NCBI GenBank assembly: GCA_019359535.1 | Contig: JAHHHE010000020.1 | Span: 1-41,088 of the forward strand | DNA length: 41,088 bases | From: Gloeocapsa sp. UFS-A4-WI-NPMV-4B04 | Lineage (GTDB): Bacteria; Cyanobacteriota; Cyanobacteriia; Cyanobacteriales; Chroococcidiopsidaceae | Direction of reading: 5' to 3' | Shown here: in pieces, positions 10,473 to 20,360 of the stretch | How positions within the stretch are numbered: the stretch's first letter is position 1 | Layout of the letters: every line of letters begins with the position of its first letter | Notes under the pieces: generated by a model | What the model was told of the DNA's origin: nothing | Seen by the model: the letters and a program-made list of their open reading frames with translations, nothing else | The model's database searches: none | Made by a program: the position numbers and the translations under genes

Positions 10473-11621
10473 TTAGTGATGATGGTGATGAGCATGGTCA
10501 TGATCGTGATGGTGATCGTGATGAGGTACAGCTAACTGAGGGTTAACAGCGATCGCGCTTTCTGCCAATAAATCAGCAATTTGAGGATTCGCCCACTCAG
10601 CCGCCATTTTCAAGAACTCAGGGCGATCGTTAACGCAGGGCATTTGGATGTAAGTTACCTCTGGGTGCTTGCGCTGTAGGGCATGAATAATGTGATCTAC
10701 GTCTAACAGAGTTTCGTGGTTTTCTGTAGCAAAACCAATCGGCATCAAAACAATTGCTTTTGCACCTAAATCAATTAGGTTATTCGCTGCTACAAAAGCA
10801 TTTGGCTGTGTCCACTCAATCAGGGGTGTATCATGGTTGAGCCAGCCTACTGAAATTAGGGCATAACGGTTGATCAGTTCATCTCGTACAGCGTCGTAGA
10901 GTGCCTGACTCTCAACAATTCCGGAAGTGAAACCTTTTGCTTTGTGAGGACAACCGTGATTCATTAGCACGATGCCGATTTGTGAGGGTAAATATGCAGC
11001 TGCTAAATCAGTAGCAATTTTCTCCTCAACCATTTGAGCCATCAGTTCGATGTATGCTGGTTCGTTGTAAAACGAAGGAATGTAGCGCTGTCCTTTCACC
11101 CAGTGTTCATTCTCATCAGCTAACGCAGATAAAGCGTTATTAACTTGCTCGACAGCGATTCCACTGGTAAAGATTGAATCGACAACCAACAGAGGATAAA
11201 TTAGTAGCTTATCGAATCCTTGGGCTTTGATTTCTGCGAGAACTTGATCGGGTAGGAAGGGGGCGCAGAAGTTGAAGGCTTTAAAAACTTTCAGGCGATC
11301 GCCCCACTTTTCTTGCAGATACTTCTCAATTCCAGCGCGTTGCTGTTCAAAAATAGCATTGTGAGGCGATACAAAATGATCGTGTTGGTGATCCCACTCG
11401 TGGCGATCAAACAGCGCCAAAATCTTTGCTAACGGTGGATAAATCCATGTTGGCACTGGGGCAAATTTAGCTGTGAGTAGATTTAAAGCTTGTTCGTTAT
11501 AGTTAGCGAAATCTTCATAGCTTTCGACTTCGCCGTAGCCCATAAGTAAAACCGCAACTCGGTCATTGCCAGGAAGTTGCTTAGATGTCTGTTGTTGCTG
11601 TTTTTCCGGGGTGGCAACCAA
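10473..11621 (-). CDS. Ferrochelatase-family protein with His-rich C-terminal tail
   Basis: This is a class II chelatase of the HemH type, predicted to insert Fe2+ or another divalent metal into a tetrapyrrole. The ferrochelatase signature PIGFATENHETLLDVD lies near residue 290-305, matching the P-x-x-F-x-x-x-H-x-E-T-L-x-E-x-D pattern. NHDTPLIEW near 260 and LLMGYGEVESYEDF near 25 align with other conserved blocks. It lacks the C-terminal chlorophyll-binding (CAB) helix of the usual cyanobacterial HemH. Instead it ends in about 16 residues that are mostly His and Asp (from 367), which suggests metal loading or storage. It is divergent from typical HemH, so a housekeeping hemH probably exists elsewhere, and the metal and substrate remain uncertain. 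The chlH gene 6 kb away handles the competing Mg branch. Confidence 0.75.
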   Translation of the reverse strand: MVATPEKQQQQTSKQLPGNDRVAVLLMGYGEVESYEDFANYNEQALNLLTAKFAPVPTWIYPPLAKILALFDRHEWDHQHDHFVSPHNAIFEQQRAGIEKYLQEKWGDRLKVFKAFNFCAPFLPDQVLAEIKAQGFDKLLIYPLLVVDSIFTSGIAVEQVNNALSALADENEHWVKGQRYIPSFYNEPAYIELMAQMVEEKIATDLAAAYLPSQIGIVLMNHGCPHKAKGFTSGIVESQALYDAVRDELINRYALISVGWLNHDTPLIEWTQPNAFVAANNLIDLGAKAIVLMPIGFATENHETLLDVDHIIHALQRKHPEVTYIQMPCVNDRPEFLKMAAEWANPQIADLLAESAIAVNPQLAVPHHDHHHDHDHAHHHHH

Positions 11622-11919
11622 TTTACGTTCCTCGCTTAGTAGATTTTTATGCTTTTAACAATATTGAAGATACTTGGAGCTTTAATTTGAGCTTGTAGCA
11701 CGTAGCCCATAAAGTACCCATACTATCTATACATAGCGTAACATCCCCTCTAGGGGCATAACAGAAGATTAATTTAGTAATTTACACTACGGAAAACCAT
11801 ATTTAACTATTGGTTAGCAATTATAAAGTAGAAAAAATTAATAGTATTACAGCTATTTGCTCTAGCATATTCATCAACCAAAAGGATTAAAAAATTATCA
11901 GGCAATCATAACGCGAACC
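11622..11919. other. AT-rich gap, weak CCCC-TCTA-GGGG hairpin
   Basis: There is no gene here. A 4-base GC stem near 11744-11755 is the only local structure seen. The gap holds the leader of the ferrochelatase-family gene and the 3' end of the diguanylate cyclase gene is beyond it. Confidence 0.4.
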
Positions 11920-14900
11920 TTAAGCGGCAGCCCTTACAGTATCGCGTCCTTCCTTCTTAGCAATATACAGCGCCGCATCAGCCGCTCGAATTACAGCTTC
12001 TAGAGATAAACCATGAGTAGGAAAGCTAGCGATTCCAATAGAAAGCGTGAGTGAACCGAGGGCATAATAACGATTCTCTAGATTTAAATGCTTGATATCA
12101 TTGCACAGTTGCTCGGCTCTTTTTTGGGTAACATCTATTGATGCCTCTGGTAGAATTAGCGTAAATTCTTCACCACCGTAACGACAAGCAATATCTGAAC
12201 CCCGGACATATCTTTGCAGAAACTGTCCTAATTCGCGTAATACAGTATCACCTGCTTCGTGACCAAACGAGTCATTGAACCGCTTGAAGTGGTCAATATC
12301 GATCATCATCACCGAGAGTGGTTGCTGTTTGCGATCGCATCTATGGATTTCTCGTTCTAGCGAGTCTTCCATATAACGCCGATTGAATAAACCTGTCAAC
12401 GGATCGCGAGTACTTTGGTTGTGTAGTGTCTCACGTAGTTTTAAATTTGCCAAAGCTAGAGCAATATGTTCAGCAACTGTTGTTGCTAAGTGTTGTTTCG
12501 CTTCTGTAAATTGTCCCAATTCAAAAGAATTTAAATACAGCACACCTAATGCTTCTCCTTGCGCCATCATTGGTACACATAGAGATTGAGCTGGCAAGGC
12601 ATGGTGGAGGTGTTTACATAACAAACCATTATCTGCGTCTTCGACTAAATGCGATCGCCCTCGCCGCAATGCCCAACAATCATTAGGCGTAAATATCTTT
12701 TCGCTAGCAAGTAGTGTAGAACCCCAAGTTGCTGTAGATTCTACTAAAGTTTTTGAGGCATTCATTAAAAAAAGCCCACCTGATGCGTTAGGAAATAAAG
12801 GTTGTACCAAAGAAGGGACTGCAACGTAGGCTTCCTCAACTGTGAGACAAGCTTGGAGAACATCTGTCATCTCGCTGAGTAGAGTAATTTCACGATTGCG
12901 TTGTTTTAATTCATTTACCCAGATACTAAGTTGTTCATTGGCTTCCTGCTGTGCCAACTCTGCTTGCTTATGTTCAGTAATATTGTGAAAAATGCACTGC
13001 GTAGAAACTGGTTTTCCATCAGTAAATTTACAATTAATACTTCCCTCTACTTCAATTTTTTCACCGGATTTAGTTATCAATGTAGCGGCAATCTTTTCAA
13101 CATCTTCGCCAGATATTACCCGTTGAAATAGCTTGAGATAGTGCGATCGCTGCTCAGGATGTATAGTATCAAATATCGAAAGGTTAACAATTTCTACCTC
13201 ACTATAGCCAAGTGTTTTTTGCCAAGCACTATTTACAAATATAAACTGACCATTAGAGCCAACAATCTGAATCAAATCGCTAGCATTTTCAAATAAGGCT
13301 CGATACTGTTCTTCACTTTCACGCAATGCCTTTTCTGCTTGAATGCGATCGCTAATATCGCTGCCAATTCCCAGAAAACCCGTAATTATGCCATTTGCAT
13401 CGCGTAAAGCTGTCATTGAAACTAGGACACTTAAGCGGCTACCATCTTTGCGGACATAAGACCATTCGCGTTCCTCGCTTTGACCACGTTGCGCTCTGAC
13501 AATAAAAGCTTCAAAATCTGGGTTAATTGCTACTCCGATTTCCCTAGATAGTTCCTGTGCGCGTTGCACTACTTCTGCTTCATCATGAAAGATTAGAGGA
13601 GTAGTTTTTCCAATTATCTCTGCTGCCGTATATCCCAATGTTTGCTCGGCTGCTGCGTTAAATGTCATGATTGTGCCGTCTACATTTGTTGAAATGATCA
13701 TGTAGTTAGCGCTATTCAAAATTGCCTGCTGAAGTGTTGTTGTCTTGATCAGCGATTCCTGTACTTGCCTGGAGTCGGTAATATCAATGCCAGTAGAGAT
13801 TACATATTCAACTGCACCTGTTTTGTCGCACAAAGCTGTGTTTGACCAAGCAATTAGGCGGCGACTTCCATTTCGTGTTTGCCAGTAGTTTTCTTGATGG
13901 TTAGGAAAGTGACCAGCACGGATATTATTAAAGATAGCTTTTACAGGCTCTAGTTCTTCTGAAACTAAGAACAGATCCCAGAAATACTTACCCTTCACCT
14001 CATCAAAGAAATATCCAGTTGTTTGTTCACAAGAGCGATTGAAGCGAACAATTTTTCCTTGTGAGTCAAGTACTACTACTAAAGAAACAATCATATTAAC
14101 CACAGCAAAAGTAAAATCGCGCTCTTGTTCTAAAGCAACCTTTATTTGCTGACGCTGGGTAAGTTCGCGCTGAATTAAGTAGTAAACAAAACTAAGAATT
14201 AAAAAGTTGAGGATAATTCCACTTAAAAAGACAAATATTGTTTCTTTTGCCTTTTTTTCTGCTGCTTGAGATTGTTGCGTCAATGCTCGATTCTCAGCTT
14301 TTTCCATTTCACTGAGAGTAATTTCAATCTTATCCGTCAGCTGCTTGGACTGCTGTACTAGAACTGGCTGAGATGCTGCAATTCCTTTCGTTTTGCGGAG
14401 GTTAACTGTTGCTTTGATATCAGCAAATTTTTTGCTAATTAAGGGAGTGAGGGTAGCAAGATAACGTTGCTGAATCGGTTTATTGGCGATCGCTTGCTGC
14501 AATTGGCTAATTTCTGAGTTAATTTTCCCCTCTGACTCGTAATACAAATCCAAATATCGCGCTTCTGGGCTGATTATGTAACGATTTTTAGCCAAAGAAG
14601 CTTGTTGGATATTAGAGCGGATATCTTTAAGCTCTTCTAGCACCTGATAGTTTTGTATTTGTGCATTACCAGTCTGAACAAGACTTGTCAAACTACGGTA
14701 TGTAACCAAGCCGACACTAACCAAAATTGTTGATGCTAAACCAAAACCTACTACAATCTTTTGAAAAAATTGCCTACGTTGCTTTTCGGTATGTTGGCGC
14801 TGAAGCGGGGTAGTTTCTAGTCTAGCTACGTCCCGGCGTAGCTCAATTAACTTAACGACTTGGCGACTTAATGTGTGTAGTGCTTCAATTTGTTGGAGAC

Positions 14901-15318
14901 TCAGTTTTCGCGGTACATGGTCAATGACGTTAAGTGTTCCTAATGTGTAATTATCGGATGTAACTAAAGGAACACCAGCATAAAATCTGATTTTGGGTTC
15001 AGAAATTACGAGGGGATTGTTAGCAAATCGTTCATCTGCTAAGGCGTCTGGAACAATAAAAATATCTGACTCTAGAATTGCATGAGCGCAGAATGAAAGA
15101 TCCCGATATGTTTCTGTTACTTCCAACCCTACTTTAGACTTGAACCATTGACGGTTGGCATCAATCAAGGTAATCAAGGAAATAGGAGTGCCACAAATAG
15201 ATGCCGCTAACTGAGTAATGTCATCAAACGGCTTTTCGGGACCAGTATCAAGAATTTTAACCTGAAAAAGGGCATTAAGCCGAGCTATTTCATTTTCAGG
15301 TAGTTGCGCTTTGATCAC
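11920..15318 (-). CDS. Multi-sensor diguanylate cyclase (GAF, PAS x3, GAF, GGDEF)
   Basis: This 1132-residue membrane sensor should make cyclic di-GMP from GTP. Domains in order: a GAF domain about 20-165 (FCAHAILESDIFIVPDALAD is typical of GAF domains of this class); a membrane segment about 186-206; an extracytoplasmic CHASE3-like helical region about 215-345; a second membrane segment about 362-385; PAS domains starting near 400, 530 and 670; a second GAF about 820-955; and a GGDEF domain about 965-1130. The active site reads GGEEF near 1048, with an RGSD sequence just upstream fitting the RxxD inhibitory site. Both suggest an active, product-inhibited enzyme. No EAL domain is present. The N-terminal GAF lies before the first membrane segment, so it is cytoplasmic too. 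The gene stands alone. Confidence 0.93.
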   Translation of the reverse strand: MIKAQLPENEIARLNALFQVKILDTGPEKPFDDITQLAASICGTPISLITLIDANRQWFKSKVGLEVTETYRDLSFCAHAILESDIFIVPDALADERFANNPLVISEPKIRFYAGVPLVTSDNYTLGTLNVIDHVPRKLSLQQIEALHTLSRQVVKLIELRRDVARLETTPLQRQHTEKQRRQFFQKIVVGFGLASTILVSVGLVTYRSLTSLVQTGNAQIQNYQVLEELKDIRSNIQQASLAKNRYIISPEARYLDLYYESEGKINSEISQLQQAIANKPIQQRYLATLTPLISKKFADIKATVNLRKTKGIAASQPVLVQQSKQLTDKIEITLSEMEKAENRALTQQSQAAEKKAKETIFVFLSGIILNFLILSFVYYLIQRELTQRQQIKVALEQERDFTFAVVNMIVSLVVVLDSQGKIVRFNRSCEQTTGYFFDEVKGKYFWDLFLVSEELEPVKAIFNNIRAGHFPNHQENYWQTRNGSRRLIAWSNTALCDKTGAVEYVISTGIDITDSRQVQESLIKTTTLQQAILNSANYMIISTNVDGTIMTFNAAAEQTLGYTAAEIIGKTTPLIFHDEAEVVQRAQELSREIGVAINPDFEAFIVRAQRGQSEEREWSYVRKDGSRLSVLVSMTALRDANGIITGFLGIGSDISDRIQAEKALRESEEQYRALFENASDLIQIVGSNGQFIFVNSAWQKTLGYSEVEIVNLSIFDTIHPEQRSHYLKLFQRVISGEDVEKIAATLITKSGEKIEVEGSINCKFTDGKPVSTQCIFHNITEHKQAELAQQEANEQLSIWVNELKQRNREITLLSEMTDVLQACLTVEEAYVAVPSLVQPLFPNASGGLFLMNASKTLVESTATWGSTLLASEKIFTPNDCWALRRGRSHLVEDADNGLLCKHLHHALPAQSLCVPMMAQGEALGVLYLNSFELGQFTEAKQHLATTVAEHIALALANLKLRETLHNQSTRDPLTGLFNRRYMEDSLEREIHRCDRKQQPLSVMMIDIDHFKRFNDSFGHEAGDTVLRELGQFLQRYVRGSDIACRYGGEEFTLILPEASIDVTQKRAEQLCNDIKHLNLENRYYALGSLTLSIGIASFPTHGLSLEAVIRAADAALYIAKKEGRDTVRAAA

Positions 15319-15486
15319 TTTATACCTTGTTCATCAATCCCTTTTAGCAAGCTAAGATTGGCATTTATAGACAAATTTTTAGCAATATTAAATAATTTTA
15401 ATTTTTTGCTAGATTCCATTTATCTGCATTTAATTCAACCAAGTTTAATATATCTTTACAAAAAATATCTAAATTTTTAAATAAAA

Positions 15487-16098
15487 ATGAACATAATAAT
15501 TTGTCCTGGAATTAATGAATCAGCAATAACTCAAAGCTTTCTCCAAAAACTTAGATTTCTATTGTCTACCGAACTTAACTTTAAAGACTCCGAGAATATA
15601 CTGATTTTTCCGGCTCAAAACTATTCAGCTTTATCAACATTTCACATTTTGCAGTTTTTGACTGAGCGCTTTGATAATCCGCAAGCAACATCACCACTTT
15701 TATTTATTAGTTTTAGTGCTGGTGTAGTTGGCGCAATTGGGGCAGCTTGGGAATGGCAATTGTTGGGAGGAAAAGTAAAGGCTTTTATTGCTTTAGATGG
15801 CTGGGGAGTACCGCTTTTTGGCAATTTTCCTATTCACAGATTAAGCCATGATTATTTCACATATTGGAGTTCAGCTTTACTAGGAAGTGGAGCAGACAGT
15901 TTCTATGCCGAGCCACCTGTAGAGCATTTAGAAATGTGGCGATCACCGCACAGTGTTCGTGGATACTGGGTACACTCAGCTGCTAGTACACAACCACAAA
16001 ACCTGCACCAAGCTACGCCAACGCGCCTGACTGCTGGCGAATTTTTGACTATGCTGATAGAGCGCTATGGAGAAAAGGATACAGAAATAGGGAGATGA
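15487..16098 (+). CDS. Small alpha/beta-hydrolase-like protein
   Basis: The 203-residue product starts with a beta strand and loop (NIIICPGINESAI) like the oxyanion region of alpha/beta hydrolases. It has a nucleophile-elbow motif SFSAG with Ser77, where the first Gly of GxSxG is Ser. A later Asp in ALDGWGVP and a His in GYWVHSAAST could complete a triad. The substrate is unknown. There is no signal peptide. The start has a poor ribosome-binding site in very AT-rich DNA. The gene runs divergently from the diguanylate cyclase and ends 88 bases before the MFS gene; the two may be cotranscribed across the tandem repeat between them. Confidence 0.65.
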   Translation: MNIIICPGINESAITQSFLQKLRFLLSTELNFKDSENILIFPAQNYSALSTFHILQFLTERFDNPQATSPLLFISFSAGVVGAIGAAWEWQLLGGKVKAFIALDGWGVPLFGNFPIHRLSHDYFTYWSSALLGSGADSFYAEPPVEHLEMWRSPHSVRGYWVHSAASTQPQNLHQATPTRLTAGEFLTMLIERYGEKDTEIGR

Positions 16099-16113
16099 GG
16101 AAATATATTTATA

Positions 16114-16181
16114 TTCCCTAACCCCTAGCCCCTGATCCCTAGCCCCTGATCCCTAGCCCCTGATCCCTAGCCCCTAACCCC
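16114..16181. repeat. 15-bp tandem repeat (CCTGATCCCTAGCCC type)
   Basis: About three and a half copies of a CCCTAGCCCCTGATC unit, flanked by CCCTAACCCC variants, fill the gap before the MFS gene. It ends 5 bases before the ATG at 16187 and occupies the place where a Shine-Dalgarno sequence would be. Related CCTGATCCCTGA units occur inside the ABC ATPase gene near 26904-26937, and related GGGATTAGGGG units near 25915-25945. Confidence 0.9.
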
Positions 16182-16186
16182 TTTTA

Positions 16187-17443
16187 ATGCTGCCAACAGA
16201 ACCTCCGTCTTCTAGTAATGGATTTCAGACGTTACTGAAAAATAAACCCTTTCTGGCGCTGTGGATTGGACAATTGCTGTCCCAAGTAGCAGATAAGGTA
16301 TTTTTCATTTTGCTGATCGCGCTGTTGGAAAACTACCAACCGATCGCAGGGATGAAAAACTCGATGCGATCAACGCTAATGATTGCTTTTACGCTACCAG
16401 CAATTTTCTTTGGTTCTGCTGGCGGCATTTTTGTAGATCGCTTTAGTAAAAAGCAAGTCTTAGTTGCTTCGGATGTGATTCGCGGCTTACTAACATTAGC
16501 TATACCTTGGCTACCAAGGCAGTTTGGAGTTTTATTAGTAGTCACGTTTGTAATTTCGACCGTAACTCAATTTTTTGCCCCAGCTGAACAAGCGGCTATC
16601 CCGTTATTGGTAAAACGTGAAAATTTGATGGCGGCGAATGCGCTGTTTACCACCACAATGATGGGTGCTTTAATTGTTGGCTTTGCCGTAGGAGAACCAC
16701 TGTTAAGTTGGGCTAAAGATTGGGGAACAGATTACGGTAGAGAAATTTTAGTTGGTGGGTTATATCTGGTGGCTGCTGGACTGATGCAGCTAATTCCCTT
16801 TAAAGAAAAGCCGCTTGCTAGCCTTGAAGGAGCGAGGGTTCATCCTTGGAGCGATTTTAAAGCAGGATTGCGTTATCTCCAGAAAAATCGCCTAGTGTGG
16901 AATGCAATGCTGCAACTGACGATTTTATATTCTGTCTTTGCGGCATTAACAGTCTTAACAATTGATTTAGCGGCGGAAATTGGGCTGAAGTCTACGCAAT
17001 TTGGGTTTATATTGGCAGCCTCTGGAGTAGGAATGGTATTTGGTGCAGCGATTTTAGGACATTGGGGCGATCGCTTTCACCACAAACCTTTACCTTTAAT
17101 TGGGTTTTTAAGTATGGCTTTTGTGTTGGGTGTGTTTACCTTTGTTAATCAACTGTGGTTAGGACTTGGACTGAGTGCTTTATTGGGCGTAGGAGCTTCA
17201 TTGATTGGCGTACCAATGCAAACTCTCATTCAAGAGCAAACACCGCCCCAGATGCACGGCAAAGTGTTTGGATTTCAAAATAATGCCGTTAATATTGCTT
17301 TGAGTTTGCCTTTAGCAATTACAGGGCCACTAACTGATGCACTCGGCTTGCGGAGTGTGCTTGTGGGGATGAGTATTTTGGTTGGCGTAATGGGTATTTG
17401 GGCGTGGCAAAATACGCGCCGAGTTTTAAAAGATGTAATTTAA
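16187..17443 (+). CDS. Major facilitator superfamily transporter
   Basis: The 418-residue protein has about 12 hydrophobic segments, beginning with PFLALWIGQLLSQVADKVFF near residues 20-40. The first loop after helix 2 contains GGIFVDRFSKKQVLVASDVIRG, which fits the MFS motif A (G-x-x-x-D-R-x-x-x-K). A symmetric GHWGDRFHHKPLPL occurs in the second half. It resembles the enterobactin-exporter/macrolide-efflux (EntS/MefA-like) branch, so an efflux role is an inference. There is no SD-like sequence before the ATG because the 15-bp repeat ends there. It is followed by ilvB after 132 bases, which probably has its own promoter. Confidence 0.88.
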   Translation: MLPTEPPSSSNGFQTLLKNKPFLALWIGQLLSQVADKVFFILLIALLENYQPIAGMKNSMRSTLMIAFTLPAIFFGSAGGIFVDRFSKKQVLVASDVIRGLLTLAIPWLPRQFGVLLVVTFVISTVTQFFAPAEQAAIPLLVKRENLMAANALFTTTMMGALIVGFAVGEPLLSWAKDWGTDYGREILVGGLYLVAAGLMQLIPFKEKPLASLEGARVHPWSDFKAGLRYLQKNRLVWNAMLQLTILYSVFAALTVLTIDLAAEIGLKSTQFGFILAASGVGMVFGAAILGHWGDRFHHKPLPLIGFLSMAFVLGVFTFVNQLWLGLGLSALLGVGASLIGVPMQTLIQEQTPPQMHGKVFGFQNNAVNIALSLPLAITGPLTDALGLRSVLVGMSILVGVMGIWAWQNTRRVLKDVI

Positions 17444-17575
17444 TCTCAAAAAATAGTTGGTCGTTATCCAAAACTATGCCCAAATGTCAATGTTTGATTA
17501 CACAATTAAGCTAAAATGCATCTTAAAATACAAAATAACTCACTATAAAATTAGCCCTGGCGTGAGGTTTACCCT

Positions 17576-19456
17576 GTGCGATCGCTTTCACAAATTTCCT
17601 TAGCTCAAGCTCAAAATCAAGAAGTGTATGCGCCCCTTGTACCGACAATACGGGCAAATGGTGGCTTTGCTTTGATAGACAGCATTAAACGTCACGGTGT
17701 TGAGCATATTTTTGGCTATCCAGGTGGTGCAATTCTGCCGATTTACGATGAATTGTACAAAGCCGAATCTGCTGGAGGAATTCAGCACATTTTGGTAAGA
17801 CACGAACAAGGTGCAGCTCACGCGGCTGATGGCTATGCTCGTGCCACTGGTAAGGTAGGAGTTTGCTTCGCTACATCGGGGCCTGGAGCTACAAACTTGG
17901 TAACGGGAATTGCCACAGCTTACATGGACTCGATCCCAATGGTGATCGTCACAGGGCAAGTGCCTCTGGCGGCAATTGGCACTGATGCTTTCCAAGAAAC
18001 AGATATATATGGCATCACGTTACCAATTGTTAAGCACTCATACGTAGTGCGTGAGCCGAAAGACATAGCGCAAATTGTCGCAGAAGCATTCTACATCGCC
18101 AGCACTGGAAGACCAGGGCCAGTTTTAATTGATGTACCTAAAGATGTAGCTTTAACAGAATTTGATTATGTACCAGTAGAACCTGGTTGTGTGAAGCTAA
18201 CCGGATATCGTCCTACTGTTAAAGGAAATCCGCGCAAAATTGCCCAGGCGTTACCGTTGATTTGTGAAAGTCGTCGCCCACTGCTGTATGTAGGTGGAGG
18301 TGCGATCGCGGCAAATGCACACGCAGAAGTTAAGCAATTAGCAGAGCTATTTAACATTCCTGTCACTACAACGCTGATGGGCATAGGTGCGTTTGATGAA
18401 AACCATCCTTTAGCGCTCGGAATGTTGGGAATGCACGGCACAGCTTATGCTAACTTTGCTGTAAGTGAATGTGACTTGCTAATTGCTGTTGGGGCAAGAT
18501 TTGATGACCGTGTGGCCAGCAAACTAGATGAATTTGCATCTCACGCTAAAGTAATTCACATTGATATTGACCCAGCTGAAGTTGGCAAAAATCGCACACC
18601 GGAAGTGCCAATTGTCGGCGATGTCCGGCAAGTATTAATTGAAATGCTGCGTCGCTGTGAGGAAGAGGGAATATATGCCGCTCCTAACCAAACGCAAGAG
18701 TGGTTAAATCGAATTAACTCTTGGCGGGAAGACTATCCCCTAATCGTGCCTCACCACGCCGATAGTATGTCGCCGCAAGAAGTAATTGTAGAAATGAACC
18801 TCCAAGCGCCGGATGCTTACTACACTACAGATGTGGGTCAGCATCAAATGTGGGCTGCACAATTCCTGAAAAATGGCCCGCGTCGCTGGATTTCTAGTGC
18901 TGGCTTAGGCACAATGGGCTATGGCTTACCAGCTGCAATGGGGGCTAAAGTAGCGTTGCCGCAGGAAGAAGTGATCTGTATTAGCGGTGATTCTAGTTTC
19001 CAAATGAATTTACAGGAACTGGGAACGCTATCACAATACGGAATAAATGTCAAGATAGTCATTATCAACAATGGCTGGCAAGGAATGGTGCGCCAGTGGC
19101 AGCAAGCGTTCTATGGAGAGCGTTACTCATCCTCGAATATGGATGTGTCAATGCCTGACTTTGAGTTGCTGGCACAGGCGTATGGAATTAAGGGGATGGT
19201 GATCCGCAATCGAGATGAATTACAGGGTGCGATCGCCGAAATGCTGGCTCACAATGGCCCTGTGCTAGTTGATGCTCATGTAACTAAGGATGAGAATTGT
19301 TACCCAATGGTAGCTCCTGGCAAGAACAATTCGCAGATGATTGGCTTACCACAGCGCAAGGTGGAAAAACAAGTAGAACTGATTTATTGCAGCAGTTGTG
19401 GTGTTAAAAACACTAGCAATAACAACTTCTGTCCTGAGTGCGGTACAAAGTTGTAG
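17576..19456 (+). CDS. ilvB: Acetolactate synthase large subunit with C-terminal zinc ribbon
   Basis: This ThDP enzyme condenses two pyruvates to acetolactate (or pyruvate with 2-ketobutyrate), the first step of branched-chain amino acid synthesis. The N-terminal domain has [16 protein letters not shown] and the catalytic Glu in [16 protein letters not shown]. The middle FAD-binding-type domain runs about 215-370. The ThDP motif [12 protein letters not shown]...NN lies near 480-510. The start is GTG at 17576; a GAGG sequence precedes it by about 8 bases. The last 24 residues form a CxxC...CxxC zinc ribbon (CSSCG and CPECG), beyond the usual C-terminus. The regulatory subunit IlvH is not nearby. 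A strong terminator follows. Confidence 0.95.
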   Translation: MRSLSQISLAQAQNQEVYAPLVPTIRANGGFALIDSIKRHGVEHIFGYPGGAILPIYDELYKAESAGGIQHILVRHEQGAAHAADGYARATGKVGVCFATSGPGATNLVTGIATAYMDSIPMVIVTGQVPLAAIGTDAFQETDIYGITLPIVKHSYVVREPKDIAQIVAEAFYIASTGRPGPVLIDVPKDVALTEFDYVPVEPGCVKLTGYRPTVKGNPRKIAQALPLICESRRPLLYVGGGAIAANAHAEVKQLAELFNIPVTTTLMGIGAFDENHPLALGMLGMHGTAYANFAVSECDLLIAVGARFDDRVASKLDEFASHAKVIHIDIDPAEVGKNRTPEVPIVGDVRQVLIEMLRRCEEEGIYAAPNQTQEWLNRINSWREDYPLIVPHHADSMSPQEVIVEMNLQAPDAYYTTDVGQHQMWAAQFLKNGPRRWISSAGLGTMGYGLPAAMGAKVALPQEEVICISGDSSFQMNLQELGTLSQYGINVKIVIINNGWQGMVRQWQQAFYGERYSSSNMDVSMPDFELLAQAYGIKGMVIRNRDELQGAIAEMLAHNGPVLVDAHVTKDENCYPMVAPGKNNSQMIGLPQRKVEKQVELIYCSSCGVKNTSNNNFCPECGTKL

Positions 19457-19491
19457 AGCGATCGCGCTTACTTGTTTTAAATAAATTATCG

Positions 19492-19522
19492 GCAGGGTTA
19501 AGTATAACCCTGCTAATTTTTT
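19492..19522 (+). terminator. Rho-independent terminator of ilvB
   Basis: A perfect 9-bp stem GCAGGGTTA/TAACCCTGC with an AGTA loop is followed by TAATTTTTT. It begins 36 bases past the ilvB stop. Confidence 0.88.
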
Positions 19523-19571
19523 GAGCAGGTTTTTACTTTCGACATCGAACTAGAAAAACCGCTTTTAATTA

Positions 19572-20201
19572 CTAGCGAATAATAATGGAATCACGACTTT
19601 TACGAAGTTCTGTCTTTACAGCATCATATTGTTCAACTGTGGAATTGAAATTAAAGCCGAGCATCTTGCCATCAAACGAAGTAAAATACGCATCATTGTG
19701 AATGTTAGTATCTATAGCTTTGCTGATAAAATCCAGTTGTATCCAGCGAACCTTGTTAATTACAGTAAAGCCCTGTGTAATCCACTTGATACCAGGTACA
19801 GCTAGCTCTAGGAACTTTGGCAGAAAGTTTTTTAGTTCAGGTAGTTGCTCAGGTGAAATTTGTGCTTGAGAAAACGTAATTGCTACTGATACAGTACGGC
19901 GCTTATTAGCGTAGACGGGCTGCGGTTGATTTGTGCCTTGTGGAAACTTAAGGGCAATTTCTTCAGGAGTCATCGCTGTAAAGCCTGCTGGCGGCACAAA
20001 AGAAACTCGTCTTCCTGCTAGGTATAGTCTTTGTGTTTCGGTAGTTGGCGATGCAGGTGGTTGAATTTGGGTAGATGGTTGCGGCGCTGCTACTACTGGT
20101 AGTTGAGCTTGTGTTAGCAGCGTTTGGATAGGTTGCTGTTCACTATGTCCCGCTATCAAAATTAGTGGGATTGCTACAAATGGTACTATTTTTAAGTTCA
20201 T
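19572..20201 (-). CDS. Secreted hypothetical protein, possible PsbP/Mog1-like fold
   Basis: The 209-residue product has a hydrophobic N-terminus (residues 4-18, KIVPFVAIPLILIAG) that looks like a signal peptide, then a Pro/Gln/Thr-rich linker to about residue 60. A C-terminal domain about 65-205 begins RRVSFVPPAGFTAMTPEEIA and has alternating strands with FVINKVRWIQLDFISK. This pattern, a folded Phe-x-Pro-Pro-x-Gly-Phe start with two long strands, recalls small PsbP/Mog1-type proteins, but that is only an impression of fold. No catalytic motif is seen. It ends convergently with ilvB, and lies downstream of the broken two-domain gene on the same strand, 159 bases away. Confidence 0.65.
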   Translation of the reverse strand: MNLKIVPFVAIPLILIAGHSEQQPIQTLLTQAQLPVVAAPQPSTQIQPPASPTTETQRLYLAGRRVSFVPPAGFTAMTPEEIALKFPQGTNQPQPVYANKRRTVSVAITFSQAQISPEQLPELKNFLPKFLELAVPGIKWITQGFTVINKVRWIQLDFISKAIDTNIHNDAYFTSFDGKMLGFNFNSTVEQYDAVKTELRKSRDSIIIR

Positions 20202-20360
20202 AGGTACGACTCTATTTTAAAATTTGCTTAGGTTGTATTACTAAGCAAATGCGTAGAAGCTTCAAGTCTTGTCGTCAGAAATCGTATTAAATACTATCAG
20301 TCACTTTATATTTGAAACTTCAAATTTATAGATATAAAAACTGAGATGAAATAAAACACT

